Assembly: GCA_964370715.1 (NCBI GenBank)
Contig: CAYJKJ010000012.1
Span: forward strand, 20,237-84,236
Direction: 5' to 3'
Length of the DNA stretch: 64,000 nt
Source of the DNA: CAYJAY01 sp964370715
GTDB lineage: Bacteria; Bacillota; Clostridia; Oscillospirales; Ruminococcaceae
The notes under the pieces are model-generated. The model was not told where the DNA came from and ran no database searches. It was given only the letters and a program-made list of their open reading frames with translations. A program made the position numbers and the translations under genes. This document shows positions 50,764 through 59,062 of this stretch, in pieces; position 1 is the stretch's first letter, and every line of letters starts with the position of its first letter.

Positions 50764-51321
50764 TTAAAAACTAACGCTTATGTTTTCTCGTTCCTTTTCG
50801 GATGAAAGTTCAAAAAACGGAAGCTCTTTAAACCCAAACATACTAGCAACGATTGCCGACGGCATAACCTTTGTTTTGATGTTATATCCACGAACTGCGC
50901 CGTTATAGTATTGGCGGCTTTGCGAGATATCGTTTTCGATATCTTCGAGTTGTTGTTGAAACTCGATAAAAACACTATTGGCTTTAAGGTTTGGATATTG
51001 CTCCGCAACCGCAAAAAGCTTGCCTAGCGCCGAGCCTAGAGCAACTTCGTTTGAAGCTCTGGTCGATATATCGCCCCCCACCCCCGAAAGCGCCGCTCCT
51101 CGAGCTTCAACAACTTCGCTTAGCGTTTGGCTTTCATGTTCGGTGTAGCCTTTAACCGTTTCAACAAGGTTTGGAATAATGTCATATCGTTTTTTAAGAA
51201 AAACATCCATCCCCGAAAAGCCCTCTTCTACGAGGGTTTTTGCTTTAACAAGGCCGTTGTATGTAGCGACAAAAAATATAGCAACAACCGCTACTACTCC
51301 TAATATAATTGCAATTGTCAT
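50764..51321 (-). CDS. lemA: LemA family protein
   Basis: A 185-residue protein with an N-terminal membrane segment (IAIILGVVAVVAIFFVATYN, 3-22) and a helical-bundle domain. VKAKTLVEEGFSGMDVFLKKRYDIIPNLVETVKGY, read here in part as FLKKRYDIIPNLVETVK, is the family signature, and the second half contains AVAEQYPNLKAN and FQQQLEDIENDISQSR. LemA proteins have no established biochemical role but often pair with DUF2207 or TPM-domain proteins, as here. It lies 42 bases after the sugar epimerase gene, so it might belong to the same transcript as the CDP-sugar genes. Confidence 0.92.
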   Translation of the reverse strand: MTIAIILGVVAVVAIFFVATYNGLVKAKTLVEEGFSGMDVFLKKRYDIIPNLVETVKGYTEHESQTLSEVVEARGAALSGVGGDISTRASNEVALGSALGKLFAVAEQYPNLKANSVFIEFQQQLEDIENDISQSRQYYNGAVRGYNIKTKVMPSAIVASMFGFKELPFFELSSEKERENISVSF

Positions 51322-51363
51322 TTTGAACCTCCGATTTTTTATTTAGTATTAATTATTATACGA

Positions 51364-51939
51364 TTAAAACCCACCATACATCTCGAAAAACTTTGCAAAG
51401 GAATTAAGGTTTTTGTCCTTTTCGGCGATGATCAAATTTTGTTCGCCGCCTATCTTTTCAAGCTTCCAATCAACCGCAATGTCGGGGTCGTTCCACATTA
51501 TGCCGTCGTCGTATTCCGCATAAAACTTTTCGGCGCATTTATAAGACACAACCGAACGCTCGACAACGAGATATCCATGCCCGCAACCTGACGGTATCAA
51601 CAGTTGATTTTGGTTTTGTTCCGAAAGTTCAAAAGCAAGCCATTTTTTAAACGTCTTGCTTTCGGCTCTTAAATCGACCACAACATCGTATATAGCGCCC
51701 GAAATGCAACGAACCAGCTTTGGCTGTTGCTTAACCCTTTGGAAATGAATCGCCCTTATAACGCCTTTATTCGAGGTTGTGTAGAATGTTTCTTTGATGT
51801 CATGGTTAATTCCGTTTGCTTCGAATGTTTCTTTTGAATAGTCTTTTGTAAACATCCCTCTAACATCATCGGCGTTGAAGGGGGTTATCAACAAAAGGCC
51901 GTCTATCTCGGTTTTGTTAAATTCAAAATGTTTAATCAT
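51364..51939 (-). CDS. dTDP-4-dehydrorhamnose 3,5-epimerase-like protein (RmlC/RfbC family)
   Basis: A 191-residue cupin of the RmlC family, which moves substituents at C3 and/or C5 of nucleotide 4-keto-6-deoxysugars. Family signatures include DVRGMFTKDYSKETF, AIHFQRVKQQPKLVRCISGAIYDVVVDLR (catalytic His in IHFQ) and IPSGCGHGYLV. Next to rfbF and rfbG its substrate is probably CDP-4-keto-6-deoxyglucose rather than the dTDP sugar, because no rmlA or rmlB is present. Its start overlaps the end of the preceding epimerase gene by 8 bases. Confidence 0.85.
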   Translation of the reverse strand: MIKHFEFNKTEIDGLLLITPFNADDVRGMFTKDYSKETFEANGINHDIKETFYTTSNKGVIRAIHFQRVKQQPKLVRCISGAIYDVVVDLRAESKTFKKWLAFELSEQNQNQLLIPSGCGHGYLVVERSVVSYKCAEKFYAEYDDGIMWNDPDIAVDWKLEKIGGEQNLIIAEKDKNLNSFAKFFEMYGGF

Positions 51940-52852
51940 TTTCTACCTCTTTTAACCAATCATATGTTTTTTTGCAACCTTCCCCAAACGAAACTTTTGC
52001 TTTAAATCCTGTGTCTTGCTCGGTTATGCTGCAATCAAATGTTGAAAGAGGCATATCGACCCCTGTGAACGGAATATCTCCAAACACAAATTCAAGGTCG
52101 GGGGCGACGGAGCGTTGCATTTCTTGAAGGAATTGTTTAAGCGGTTTTGCGTTGGAACTTCCGATAATATATTCTGTGAAAGGTTTTCCGTTTTCCGCTA
52201 TTAGCCTAAACGCCGTAGCAACATCATCGATATAGATGAAATCATAGTTTTGCGTTGCGGCGGTGAAAACGGGGGGTTGCTTTTTAATGCAACTTCTAAG
52301 CGCAGTGTTGACCATTCGAGGGCTGGTTTCGCCAACACCGTATGCATTGGTTATCTTGGGGCAGATAAGCTCGATTCCTATCTCGGCGGCAACCGACATA
52401 CACATCGTGTGTGCAACCAGCTTTCCGCTTCCGTAGATATATCCAAGCCCCGGTTTGTTTCCGCTTTTGTATGCCGCGGCTATCGTTTCATGTTCCATAA
52501 TGCTACCCGACGAAACAAAGCGTTTGCAGCCAAGAGCCTTTGCAACACGGAGCGCCCGAACCGTCGATTCGGCGTTTTGCAGTTGCAACGAAACATCTGC
52601 TCTTTGAGGGCCTGCCGAGCCAATCCAAGCAAAATGATAAAAAACATCATAGTCGCCGCTTGGGATTATATCGCAAAGGTTTTCGATAGCCATAAGATCA
52701 CAAGGAACAAACATCTTGTTTTTATGGGGCAAAACTTTTTCTCCGACCGCTTCAAGATCGGTTGCAAAAACGAAATAACCGTTTTGCAAAAGTTCGTCTA
52801 TAACAGCGGTTCCGATAAATCCCGCCGCACCGGTAACTATAGCTTTTTTCAT
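51932..52852 (-). CDS. NAD-dependent epimerase/dehydratase (short-chain extended family)
   Basis: A 306-residue nucleotide-sugar enzyme. The NAD loop TGAAGFIGTAVIDELL is at the N terminus, and the catalytic set is RFVSSGSIMEHE (Ser) with YIYGSGKLVAHTM (Tyr and Lys). YDFIYIDDVATAFRL and IIGSSNAKPLKQFL are usual for the family. It is most likely a 4-ketoreductase or an epimerase acting after RfbG. I start at the ATG 52852, with GGAGG 9 bases upstream; a longer frame to 52879 lacks support. The stop of rfbG is only 4 bases upstream. Confidence 0.85.
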   Translation of the reverse strand: MKKAIVTGAAGFIGTAVIDELLQNGYFVFATDLEAVGEKVLPHKNKMFVPCDLMAIENLCDIIPSGDYDVFYHFAWIGSAGPQRADVSLQLQNAESTVRALRVAKALGCKRFVSSGSIMEHETIAAAYKSGNKPGLGYIYGSGKLVAHTMCMSVAAEIGIELICPKITNAYGVGETSPRMVNTALRSCIKKQPPVFTAATQNYDFIYIDDVATAFRLIAENGKPFTEYIIGSSNAKPLKQFLQEMQRSVAPDLEFVFGDIPFTGVDMPLSTFDCSITEQDTGFKAKVSFGEGCKKTYDWLKEVEND

Positions 52853-52856
52853 GCCG

Positions 52857-53909
52857 TTAATCCTCCAAATACTCTGCAATTTGTTTTTTCGTTATCTCTT
52901 TAACATCGCAACCGTTGGCAAAAAGTTTTGACCATTCAACGGTTTTTTCGACCGCTTGTTCGATATCAAACTTTGGCGACCAATTAAAACGAGATTTAAT
53001 CTTTGAACAATCAAGCTTCAAGAAGTTCGCTTCGTGTGGTGCGTTTTTGTTTTGGGATATCTCGTAGGTTGCGCCGCTCCATCTTTCGCAAAACACCCCT
53101 ACAAGCCGCTCTGTCGTGACACAATCATCGTCGTTTGGCCCTATGTTGTAGCTACCCGAAACCGATTTATCAAAATGTTGATTTTTCGCAATCATAAGAT
53201 ACGCAACTATCGGTTCAAGCACGTGTTGGTATGGGCGAATTGAATTGGGGTTTCTTAAAACTATCGGTTTTTGCTCGGTTGCCGCTTTAACGCAATCGGG
53301 TATTATTCGGTTGTTTGAAAAATCTCCACCGCCGATAACGTTGCCGGCTCTTGCGGTTGATATTGCGCAATCTATTGTATTAAAGAAACTGTTTTTATAA
53401 CTGCTTGTAACAAGTTCCGAACAGGATTTCGAATTTGAATATGGGTCGAAACCGTTTAAACTGTCGGTCTCTCGATAGCCCCATTCCCATTCGTTGTTTT
53501 GGTATACCTTGTCGGTCGTAACGTTTAAAAACGATTTAACCGAAGCTGTTTTTCTGACCGCTTCCAAAACATTAACGGTGCCTAAAACGTTGGTTTGATA
53601 GGTGTAAACAGGGTCGTTGTAGCTATCGATAACCAAGGGTTGCGCCGCAAGGTGCAGAACAACTTCGGGCTTTGTTTTTTGAAAAAATTCAACAAGATGG
53701 TCAAGGTCTCTTATATCTCCTATTTCGCTCGTCATCTCGTGTTCGAGGTTCAACAGTTCAAAAAGGTTGGGCTTTGTAGTGGGTGAAAGGGAATATCCAA
53801 AAACTTCTGCGCCGAGTTCCAACAACACACTGCAAAGCCAGCTTCCTTTAAATCCCGTGTGTCCCGTTATGAGAACTCGTTTTGATTTATAAAAACTTAA
53901 ATCCATCAT
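52857..53909 (-). CDS. rfbG: CDP-glucose 4,6-dehydratase
   Basis: Converts CDP-glucose to CDP-4-keto-6-deoxyglucose, the branch point for CDP-linked deoxysugars. The NAD loop ITGHTGFKGSWLCSVLLELG is near the N terminus. LHLAAQPLVIDSYNDPVYTYQTN and TTDKVYQNNEWEWGYRETD are characteristic of RfbG, followed by DPYSNSKSCSELV with Tyr and Lys. The ATG at 53909 overlaps the rfbF stop (ATGA), so translation is coupled; an upstream in-frame start inside rfbF is unlikely. The length of 350 is standard. Confidence 0.95.
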   Translation of the reverse strand: MMDLSFYKSKRVLITGHTGFKGSWLCSVLLELGAEVFGYSLSPTTKPNLFELLNLEHEMTSEIGDIRDLDHLVEFFQKTKPEVVLHLAAQPLVIDSYNDPVYTYQTNVLGTVNVLEAVRKTASVKSFLNVTTDKVYQNNEWEWGYRETDSLNGFDPYSNSKSCSELVTSSYKNSFFNTIDCAISTARAGNVIGGGDFSNNRIIPDCVKAATEQKPIVLRNPNSIRPYQHVLEPIVAYLMIAKNQHFDKSVSGSYNIGPNDDDCVTTERLVGVFCERWSGATYEISQNKNAPHEANFLKLDCSKIKSRFNWSPKFDIEQAVEKTVEWSKLFANGCDVKEITKKQIAEYLED

Positions 53910-54685
53910 TCCCACACCTTCCAAGGAGCGTTTCCGCTTTCCCATAAACTTTCAAGTTTTTCTTTTTCTCGAACGGTGTCCATGCATTGCCAAAATCCTT
54001 CGTGGTGAAACGCCATAAGTTCGCCATCGCTCGCAACCCCCTCTAGCGGTTGCTTTTCAAGAACAATAGTGTCGCCGTCGATATAATCCAAAAAACGAGG
54101 TTCGCAAACCATATACCCAATATTAATAAGGTTTCCGTCGCCAACGGTTTTTTCTCTAAAATCTTTGACTTCGCCTTTCGGGGAGATATCAAGAACCCCA
54201 AAGCGTTGCCCAACGTTGTATGCAGACATCGTTACCGTCTTGCCGTGGCTTTTGTGGAACTCAACAAGTTTTGTTATATCAACGTTTGAAACGCCGTCGC
54301 CATATGTTAGCATAAACGTTTCGTCGCCGATATAATCTTTAACACGCCGAACCCTTCCGCCCGTTTGGGTCTCGATGCCGGTGTTGACAACCGTCACCTT
54401 CCAAGGTTCCGCCATGTTGTTATGGATAGTCATATCATTTTTTCCGCTTGTGAAGTCAAACGTTATGTCGGAGGTGTGGAGAAAATAATCCGCAAAATAT
54501 TCTTTTATAACGTGTTGTTTATATCCTGCACAGATTATAAATTCGTTTATTCCGTGCGCTGAAAAAAGCTTCATTATATGCCATATGATCGGCATATCCC
54601 CAAGGCTTACCATCGGTTTTGGTTTAAATCGGCTTTCCTCCGAAATTCTGGTTCCAAAACCGCCCGCCAGTATAACCGCTTTCAT
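53906..54685 (-). CDS. rfbF: Glucose-1-phosphate cytidylyltransferase
   Basis: Makes CDP-glucose from glucose-1-phosphate and CTP. The nucleotidyltransferase signature LAGGFGTRISEESRFKPKPM is at residues 6-25, and IIWHIMKLFSAHGINEFIICAGY, GDGVSNVDI and GFWQCMDTVREKEKLESLW are typical of RfbF. The length of 259 is normal. It starts the CDP-sugar operon. Its substrate could be supplied by the phosphohexomutase at 1.7 kb. Confidence 0.96.
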   Translation of the reverse strand: MKAVILAGGFGTRISEESRFKPKPMVSLGDMPIIWHIMKLFSAHGINEFIICAGYKQHVIKEYFADYFLHTSDITFDFTSGKNDMTIHNNMAEPWKVTVVNTGIETQTGGRVRRVKDYIGDETFMLTYGDGVSNVDITKLVEFHKSHGKTVTMSAYNVGQRFGVLDISPKGEVKDFREKTVGDGNLINIGYMVCEPRFLDYIDGDTIVLEKQPLEGVASDGELMAFHHEGFWQCMDTVREKEKLESLWESGNAPWKVWE

Positions 54686-54773
54686 ATTATATATCTATCC
54701 TTTCGTTTAAAGTTTATAGTCGTTGAATATTTTTATTTAACGCAAACAAATTGATTTTTTTAAAACGTTTAAA

Positions 54774-54802
54774 ACTATAGCATTAAACGGAAATAGTTTC
54801 AA
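54774..54802 (-). promoter_or_regulatory. Promoter of the rfbF operon
   Basis: TTGAAA (54797-54802), 17-base spacer, TATAGT (54774-54779) on the minus strand, 89 bases before rfbF. The rest of the 395-base gap up to 55080 is AT-rich; I see no gene or strong hairpin in it. Confidence 0.5.
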
Positions 54803-55080
54803 ATTCTCTTAATTTGTTAAATTAAGGGTTAATTTGTCAAATGAATTTTTGATTGACAAATACGCAAAACGTTAAGCAACCATAGGTTAATATATGATGA
54901 TTATTAAGGGAAAAATAGCTATATACAGTGTGATATAAACTCTGTATTTTAATTTTAACGCAATATTTATTTTTTTTCAACTAGTAAAGGTATTTTATTA
55001 ATTTGATTGGGAAATATATTGTTACAATTTGTACATTATATTGCAACATTTTTATAGTAAATATAAAGGAAAGAATAGTT

Positions 55081-55251
55081 ATGTTTAAAAACAAAAACGA
55101 AAAAGGAAAACAGGGTCAAGACAAGTCGTTGACCGAAATTGTGGTTGAGCAGGCTTCTCAAATGTCGAGCCAGTTCGACCCCTTGGGTAGCTATACCGGA
55201 AACCCGGCGGACAGCTCACAAAAACCAATACAAGATGCGGGTGACTTATAA
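55081..55251 (+). CDS. Small acidic/polar protein of unknown function upstream of spoVT
   Basis: A 56-residue protein from the ATG at 55081, with AAAGGAAAG about 7 bases upstream. It is hydrophilic: a basic start (KNKNEKGKQGQ), a short helix (LTEIVVEQASQMSSQ), then FDPLGSYTGNPADSS and an acidic PIQDAGDL end. No membrane segment, cysteine or zinc motif is present. I have an impression of similar small proteins with a DPxGSYTG core and a DADDL-like end in other Clostridia, but I cannot name a function. It is 9 bases before spoVT and surely shares its transcript. A longer frame to 55003 has no ribosome site. Confidence 0.75.
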   Translation: MFKNKNEKGKQGQDKSLTEIVVEQASQMSSQFDPLGSYTGNPADSSQKPIQDAGDL

Positions 55252-55260
55252 GGAGAGAAT

Positions 55261-55806
55261 ATGAGAGAGACAGGAATTATTCGTAAGATCGATGAACTTG
55301 GAAGAATTGTTATTCCAAAAGAACTACGTAAGACCTACAAAATCGATGTAGGCGAACCTATGCAGATCTACACAGGAGACGGCGGAGAGATTATCTTTAA
55401 AAAATACTCTCCGATAGAAGGCTATTCTGCTATAGCCGAATACTGCGCAAAATCTTTGTCCAAGTCGCTTGATTGTCCCGTTGCGATAACCGACAGGGAA
55501 CAGATTGTTTCGGTGTTTGGATATCCTAAATCCTCGCTTGAGGGCAAGGCTATCTCGAAACATCTTGAAAGCGCAATGGAACGCAAAAAAATATTTGCGC
55601 TCGGCGACGGTGAAGAAGGCGCCGATGTATCGAGAGGATCGGAACAAAAAGCCAGGATAATAGCGCCCGTTGTTTCAAACGGAAAATCTATCGGCTGTGT
55701 TGTGGTGCTTGATAGTTCTGCTCGTTCTCGCAACGTAGACGCAACCGAAGTGAAGCTTTGTTCGTTTGCTTGCAGTTTCCTTTCAGAAAGCACAGACATT
55801 AAATAG
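55261..55806 (+). CDS. spoVT: Stage V sporulation protein T
   Basis: A forespore transcription factor that modulates sigma-G genes. Residues 1-50 are the AbrB-type swapped-hairpin DNA-binding domain (GIIRKIDELGRIVIPKELRKT). Residues 55-180 are a GAF-like domain (YSAIAEYCAKSLSKSLDCPVAITDRE, read here as EYCAKSLSKSLDCPVAITD; then ARIIAPVVSNGKSIGCVVVL). The length of 181 is standard. GGAG lies 5 bases before the ATG, and the small protein gene directly upstream appears to be cotranscribed. A terminator follows. Confidence 0.96.
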   Translation: MRETGIIRKIDELGRIVIPKELRKTYKIDVGEPMQIYTGDGGEIIFKKYSPIEGYSAIAEYCAKSLSKSLDCPVAITDREQIVSVFGYPKSSLEGKAISKHLESAMERKKIFALGDGEEGADVSRGSEQKARIIAPVVSNGKSIGCVVVLDSSARSRNVDATEVKLCSFACSFLSESTDIK

Positions 55807-55840
55807 CACCAAAAACCAAAACATATGAATAAAACAAAAT

Positions 55841-55885
55841 AAAACCAAGACGCAGACTTCAAAAGTGTGTGTCTTGGTTTTGTGT
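55841..55885 (+). terminator. Terminator of spoVT
   Basis: AAACCAAGAC pairs with GTCTTGGTTT with an inner CA/TG extension, followed by TGTGTATCT; the minus-strand side is A/T-rich as well. Confidence 0.6.
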
Positions 55886-55920
55886 ATCTCCCAAAAAAAC
55901 TATCTAACAAGCAACATCGT

Positions 55921-56571
55921 TTATTTTGGCATTATAAAGTTGGTCCAAACTTTGCTCTCTCTAGCCGGAAGTTCAAGCCCGTTTTCAGCGGCTATTTTTT
56001 TTGCTTTCAAAAGATACGCCATATTGTTTGCAAGCGTTCTCATGGTGTGGAGTCCTTCGAGATCCTGTTCAACTTGGTCGGGCGAGGTTCCATGAACCAT
56101 GTTCCAATATTTCGACGGAACAACCGGCATCTCGTTTATCAAAAAATATTTGTTTAAAACATCGAGCGAAGCGGAAGTTCCGGCACGTCTTGCCGAAACG
56201 ATAGCGCAACCGGGTTTCATATAGAAAACATCCTCGCCTTTAACAGCGCTTCCAACAGCGTTTGAATAGAACACTCGATCCATAAACGAGGTTATCCCCC
56301 CCGTTGGAGCGGCATAATGAACAGCAGAGCCAAAAACAAAACCATCCGCTGTTTTTGCTTTTTCGTTAAATTCATTGACAACGTCGTTTATAACGCAACG
56401 CCCCAGTTCTTTACATTTAAGACAGGCGATACAACCCGAAATAGGTTTGTTTCCAATCCAAAAAATTTCGGTCGCTATATCAAGGTTTTCGAGCGTGCTT
56501 TTAATCTCGAGCAACGCCCTGTTTGTGCAACCATCTTTATGCGGGCTGCCGTTAACCAATAAAACTTTCAT
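55921..56571 (-). CDS. Flavodoxin-family iron-sulfur flavoprotein-like reductase
   Basis: A 216-residue protein of the NADPH-dependent FMN reductase family. LVNGSPHKDGCTNRAL (4-19) is the FMN phosphate loop. GCIACLKCKELGRC (about 46-59) is the cysteine cluster that in related iron-sulfur flavoproteins binds a [4Fe-4S] centre; here CxxCxxC plus a later Cys are present. GSAVHYAAPTGGITSFMDRVF contacts the flavin. Such proteins are frequent in anaerobes with unknown donors. It ends the citrate synthase operon, after a small membrane peptide gene. Confidence 0.87.
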   Translation of the reverse strand: MKVLLVNGSPHKDGCTNRALLEIKSTLENLDIATEIFWIGNKPISGCIACLKCKELGRCVINDVVNEFNEKAKTADGFVFGSAVHYAAPTGGITSFMDRVFYSNAVGSAVKGEDVFYMKPGCAIVSARRAGTSASLDVLNKYFLINEMPVVPSKYWNMVHGTSPDQVEQDLEGLHTMRTLANNMAYLLKAKKIAAENGLELPARESKVWTNFIMPK

Positions 56572-56598
56572 ATTAAAATTCTCCTTTATTTTGAAACA

Positions 56599-56703
56599 CT
56601 AGAACAATCCTATAACCGGCAATATTAAAGACCCCAGAAGGGCAAACACTAAAATAACGCTTATTATAGTAGCGATTATTTTTTTATATTTTTCATTAAA
56701 CAT
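56599..56703 (-). CDS. 34-residue single-pass membrane peptide
   Basis: A short reading frame that fits exactly between two genes on the same strand: 7 bases after the 56711 gene and 27 before the flavodoxin gene. The peptide is MFNEKYKK followed by one membrane helix (IIATIISVILVFALLGSLI) and LPVIGLF. The layout of a charged start and single helix is typical of small bacterial membrane proteins. AGG lies 8 bases before the ATG. I know no named homologue. Confidence is moderate because any short AT-rich frame can look like this, but the fit in the operon is good. Confidence 0.55.
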   Translation of the reverse strand: MFNEKYKKIIATIISVILVFALLGSLILPVIGLF

Positions 56704-56710
56704 AATATAC

Positions 56711-57586
56711 CTAAACTCCTTTATCTATCCTTAAATCTATGTTAGCCGCAAACAAGAACAACGAAACTGCCGAGCTAAAATCCGCAAGTATTAAAAACGA
56801 ATTTAGCATATGTCCTTTCGTTGCGGCAAAAACGACTTCGGGGGCAACCAAGCCTACTACCCAGACAAGACAAAATGTAGCAGTAGCAATACAGGTTGGA
56901 TAGTCTTTAACGGAAAAATTAAACACAATAAATCTCGAAAACTTCGCAAACCCCAGCGCCAACGCTATAACGGCGAAAAGCGATATGATTGTTTTGGTGT
57001 CGTGTTGGTTAATCGATCTTCCGAGAAAACTTGAAAGCGCCCTTGAATAAAACCAAACCACTATGGCTAGCGAAAAAACCGAGTTAACCGCAATCTCTCC
57101 TTTTCCTCGAAGAAACCAAAGCGCAACAATCAACAACCAAAACATCGAGATCATCCCCGACAAAGCCGACAGAAAATCAAGCAGTATGTGTATCTGTGTC
57201 GGATAGATAGATAACACCAGCATATCGGGATTATCTGAGGTTATCGCTAGAACAGCATCTATAACCCTGCATCCGATAGAGACCGACGCCGCCCCGATTA
57301 AAACCGCTGTTATGGTAAACAGGATCGGGAAAAATCCGCTTTGGAACGCCTTTATTGCTTTAATCGGAAAAACTTCCGCTTGCCCTGACAGTTTTTTCGT
57401 TTTTTTTCTATATCGAAAAAATATAATTGTTGCAACAACGATACAGGTTATATATGCGCTAAAATGCAAAATGTCTACAAACGTTGTGTTAAACCCCATT
57501 CCCCCAACATACAATATATCGAGCAGTCTGAGCGAAAACAGCAACAACGAAATTGATATTAAAAATACTATTGGTGATCTTTTCAA
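56711..57586 (-). CDS. Polytopic membrane protein of unknown function
   Basis: A 291-residue protein with about eight hydrophobic segments (for example FLISISLLLFSLRLLDILYV, FPILFTITAVLIGAASVSI, TIISLFAVIALALGFAKF and CIATATFCLVWVVGLVAPEVV). No transporter or enzyme motif stands out. A short basic loop RYRKKTKKL lies after the second segment. Its start overlaps the citrate synthase stop by 4 bases, so it is translated by coupling with the enzyme. The coupling is a hint towards a role linked to citrate or redox metabolism, for example sensing or transport, but nothing in the sequence proves it. Confidence 0.7.
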   Translation of the reverse strand: MKRSPIVFLISISLLLFSLRLLDILYVGGMGFNTTFVDILHFSAYITCIVVATIIFFRYRKKTKKLSGQAEVFPIKAIKAFQSGFFPILFTITAVLIGAASVSIGCRVIDAVLAITSDNPDMLVLSIYPTQIHILLDFLSALSGMISMFWLLIVALWFLRGKGEIAVNSVFSLAIVVWFYSRALSSFLGRSINQHDTKTIISLFAVIALALGFAKFSRFIVFNFSVKDYPTCIATATFCLVWVVGLVAPEVVFAATKGHMLNSFLILADFSSAVSLFLFAANIDLRIDKGV

Positions 57587-58956
57587 AGTTTACGATCCTC
57601 GATTGCTATATATTCTCTTTTCTCTCCAAGATATTTATACGCCGGTCGAATAATCCTGTTGCTAAACAGCCTTTCTTCAACCCTATGCGCACACCAACCG
57701 CTGGTTCTTGAAACGGCAAAGAGTGGCGTGAATAGTTCGATTGGAAGCCCCATAGAGCGATACACAAGCCCCGAAAACAAATCGACGTTTGCGCAGATAT
57801 CTTTCCCACCCTTTTTGCGGTTGAACACTACCGGCGCTAGCCTTTCGACTGCACAAGCAAGGTGGAACAGCTGTTCAGTCTCTTTATCTTCAAACTGTTT
57901 TTCTTGAAGATTTTTTCTTAGTATAATAGCTCTAGGGTCGCTTAATGTATAAACAGCGTGTCCAACGCCATAGATTAGCCCCGTTCTATCATACGCTTGT
58001 TTATCAACAACCTTTTCAAGATAATCTTCAACAAGACTATCGTCATATATATCGGCGATATTTTGCTTCATATCCTCAAGCATATCCATAACCTTGATGT
58101 TAGCTCCGCCATGCTTTGGACCCTTTAACGACCCAATACCGGCGGCTATTGCGCTGTAGGTGTCGGTTCCGGTCGATGTTACAACCCTTGTTGCGAAGGT
58201 GCTGTTGTTACCGCCGCCGTGGTCGGCGTGAAGAACAAGGCAAAGATCAAGCAGCTTCGCTTCTTCATGGGTAAACGTTTTGTTTGGCCTAATAGTTCTT
58301 AATATGTTTTCCGCAATCGAAAGCTCGGGCTTTGTTTGATGGAAATACATACTCTTGCTGTCATATGCCCAACGTTTGGATTGATAAGCATATACCATAA
58401 GAGTTGGCATACAGGAAATAAGGGTAACCGCTTGGTGGAGCGTGTTTTCAAGAGAGCTTTCTTCCGCAAGGTTATCATAGGTATAAAGCGCCAAAACGGA
58501 ACTTGCCATCTTGTTCATAACGTTTGGCGAAGGGCATTTCAAAATCATATCTTCGGCAAATCCATCGGGAAGTTTTCTAAACTCAGCGATAAACTCACGG
58601 AACATATTAAGCTGACCTCTTGTCGGGAGAGAACCAAACAAAAGTAGCCATGTAACCTCTTCAAACATAAAGAGATCCATCTTTTCGCCGACTTTAACGA
58701 TATCTTCTACATCGATGCCTCTATAAATCAAACTACCGTTTGTAGCGACTTTTTCGTTTTTAACATTTTCATCATATCCAACAACGTTACAGATACTTGT
58801 TAATCCGGCAAGAACTCCTGTTCCGTTTTTATTACGCAATCCTCGTTTAACATCATAAACACCATAGTCTTGTTCCGAGATATAGTTATATTTCTTAAAC
58901 TCTTCGCATAGATATTTAAAGTTTTCTCGATTGTGTGGTGTCATAGCTCTGTGCAT
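57583..58956 (-). CDS. Citrate synthase
   Basis: Condenses acetyl-CoA and oxaloacetate to citrate. The 457 residues belong to the longer bacterial type with an N-terminal extension of about 60 residues. The active-site blocks are clear: LHADHGGGNNSTFATRV (His about 243), IGSLKGPKHGGAN and YGVGHAVYTLSDPRA with the second His, and the aspartate near AVERLAP and the arginine in SRTSGW. GGGGG lies 9 bases before the ATG at 58956. With aconitase and isocitrate dehydrogenase at 26-29 kb it completes the path to 2-oxoglutarate; no Rex-type site was found before it. Confidence 0.95.
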   Translation of the reverse strand: MHRAMTPHNRENFKYLCEEFKKYNYISEQDYGVYDVKRGLRNKNGTGVLAGLTSICNVVGYDENVKNEKVATNGSLIYRGIDVEDIVKVGEKMDLFMFEEVTWLLLFGSLPTRGQLNMFREFIAEFRKLPDGFAEDMILKCPSPNVMNKMASSVLALYTYDNLAEESSLENTLHQAVTLISCMPTLMVYAYQSKRWAYDSKSMYFHQTKPELSIAENILRTIRPNKTFTHEEAKLLDLCLVLHADHGGGNNSTFATRVVTSTGTDTYSAIAAGIGSLKGPKHGGANIKVMDMLEDMKQNIADIYDDSLVEDYLEKVVDKQAYDRTGLIYGVGHAVYTLSDPRAIILRKNLQEKQFEDKETEQLFHLACAVERLAPVVFNRKKGGKDICANVDLFSGLVYRSMGLPIELFTPLFAVSRTSGWCAHRVEERLFSNRIIRPAYKYLGEKREYIAIEDRKL

Positions 58957-59001
58957 TAAAACAAACCCCCATTCAAATTAAATAAAAAACCATTAAATAC
59001 G

Positions 59002-59030
59002 ATTATATATGTCTATAACTTTTTAGTCAA
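59002..59030 (-). promoter_or_regulatory. Promoter of the citrate synthase operon
   Basis: TTGACT (59025-59030), 17-base spacer, perfect TATAAT (59002-59007) on the minus strand, 45 bases before the ATG. Confidence 0.75.
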
Positions 59031-59062
59031 TAGCAAAACTCCTCAAATAAAGGTGGAATAAG

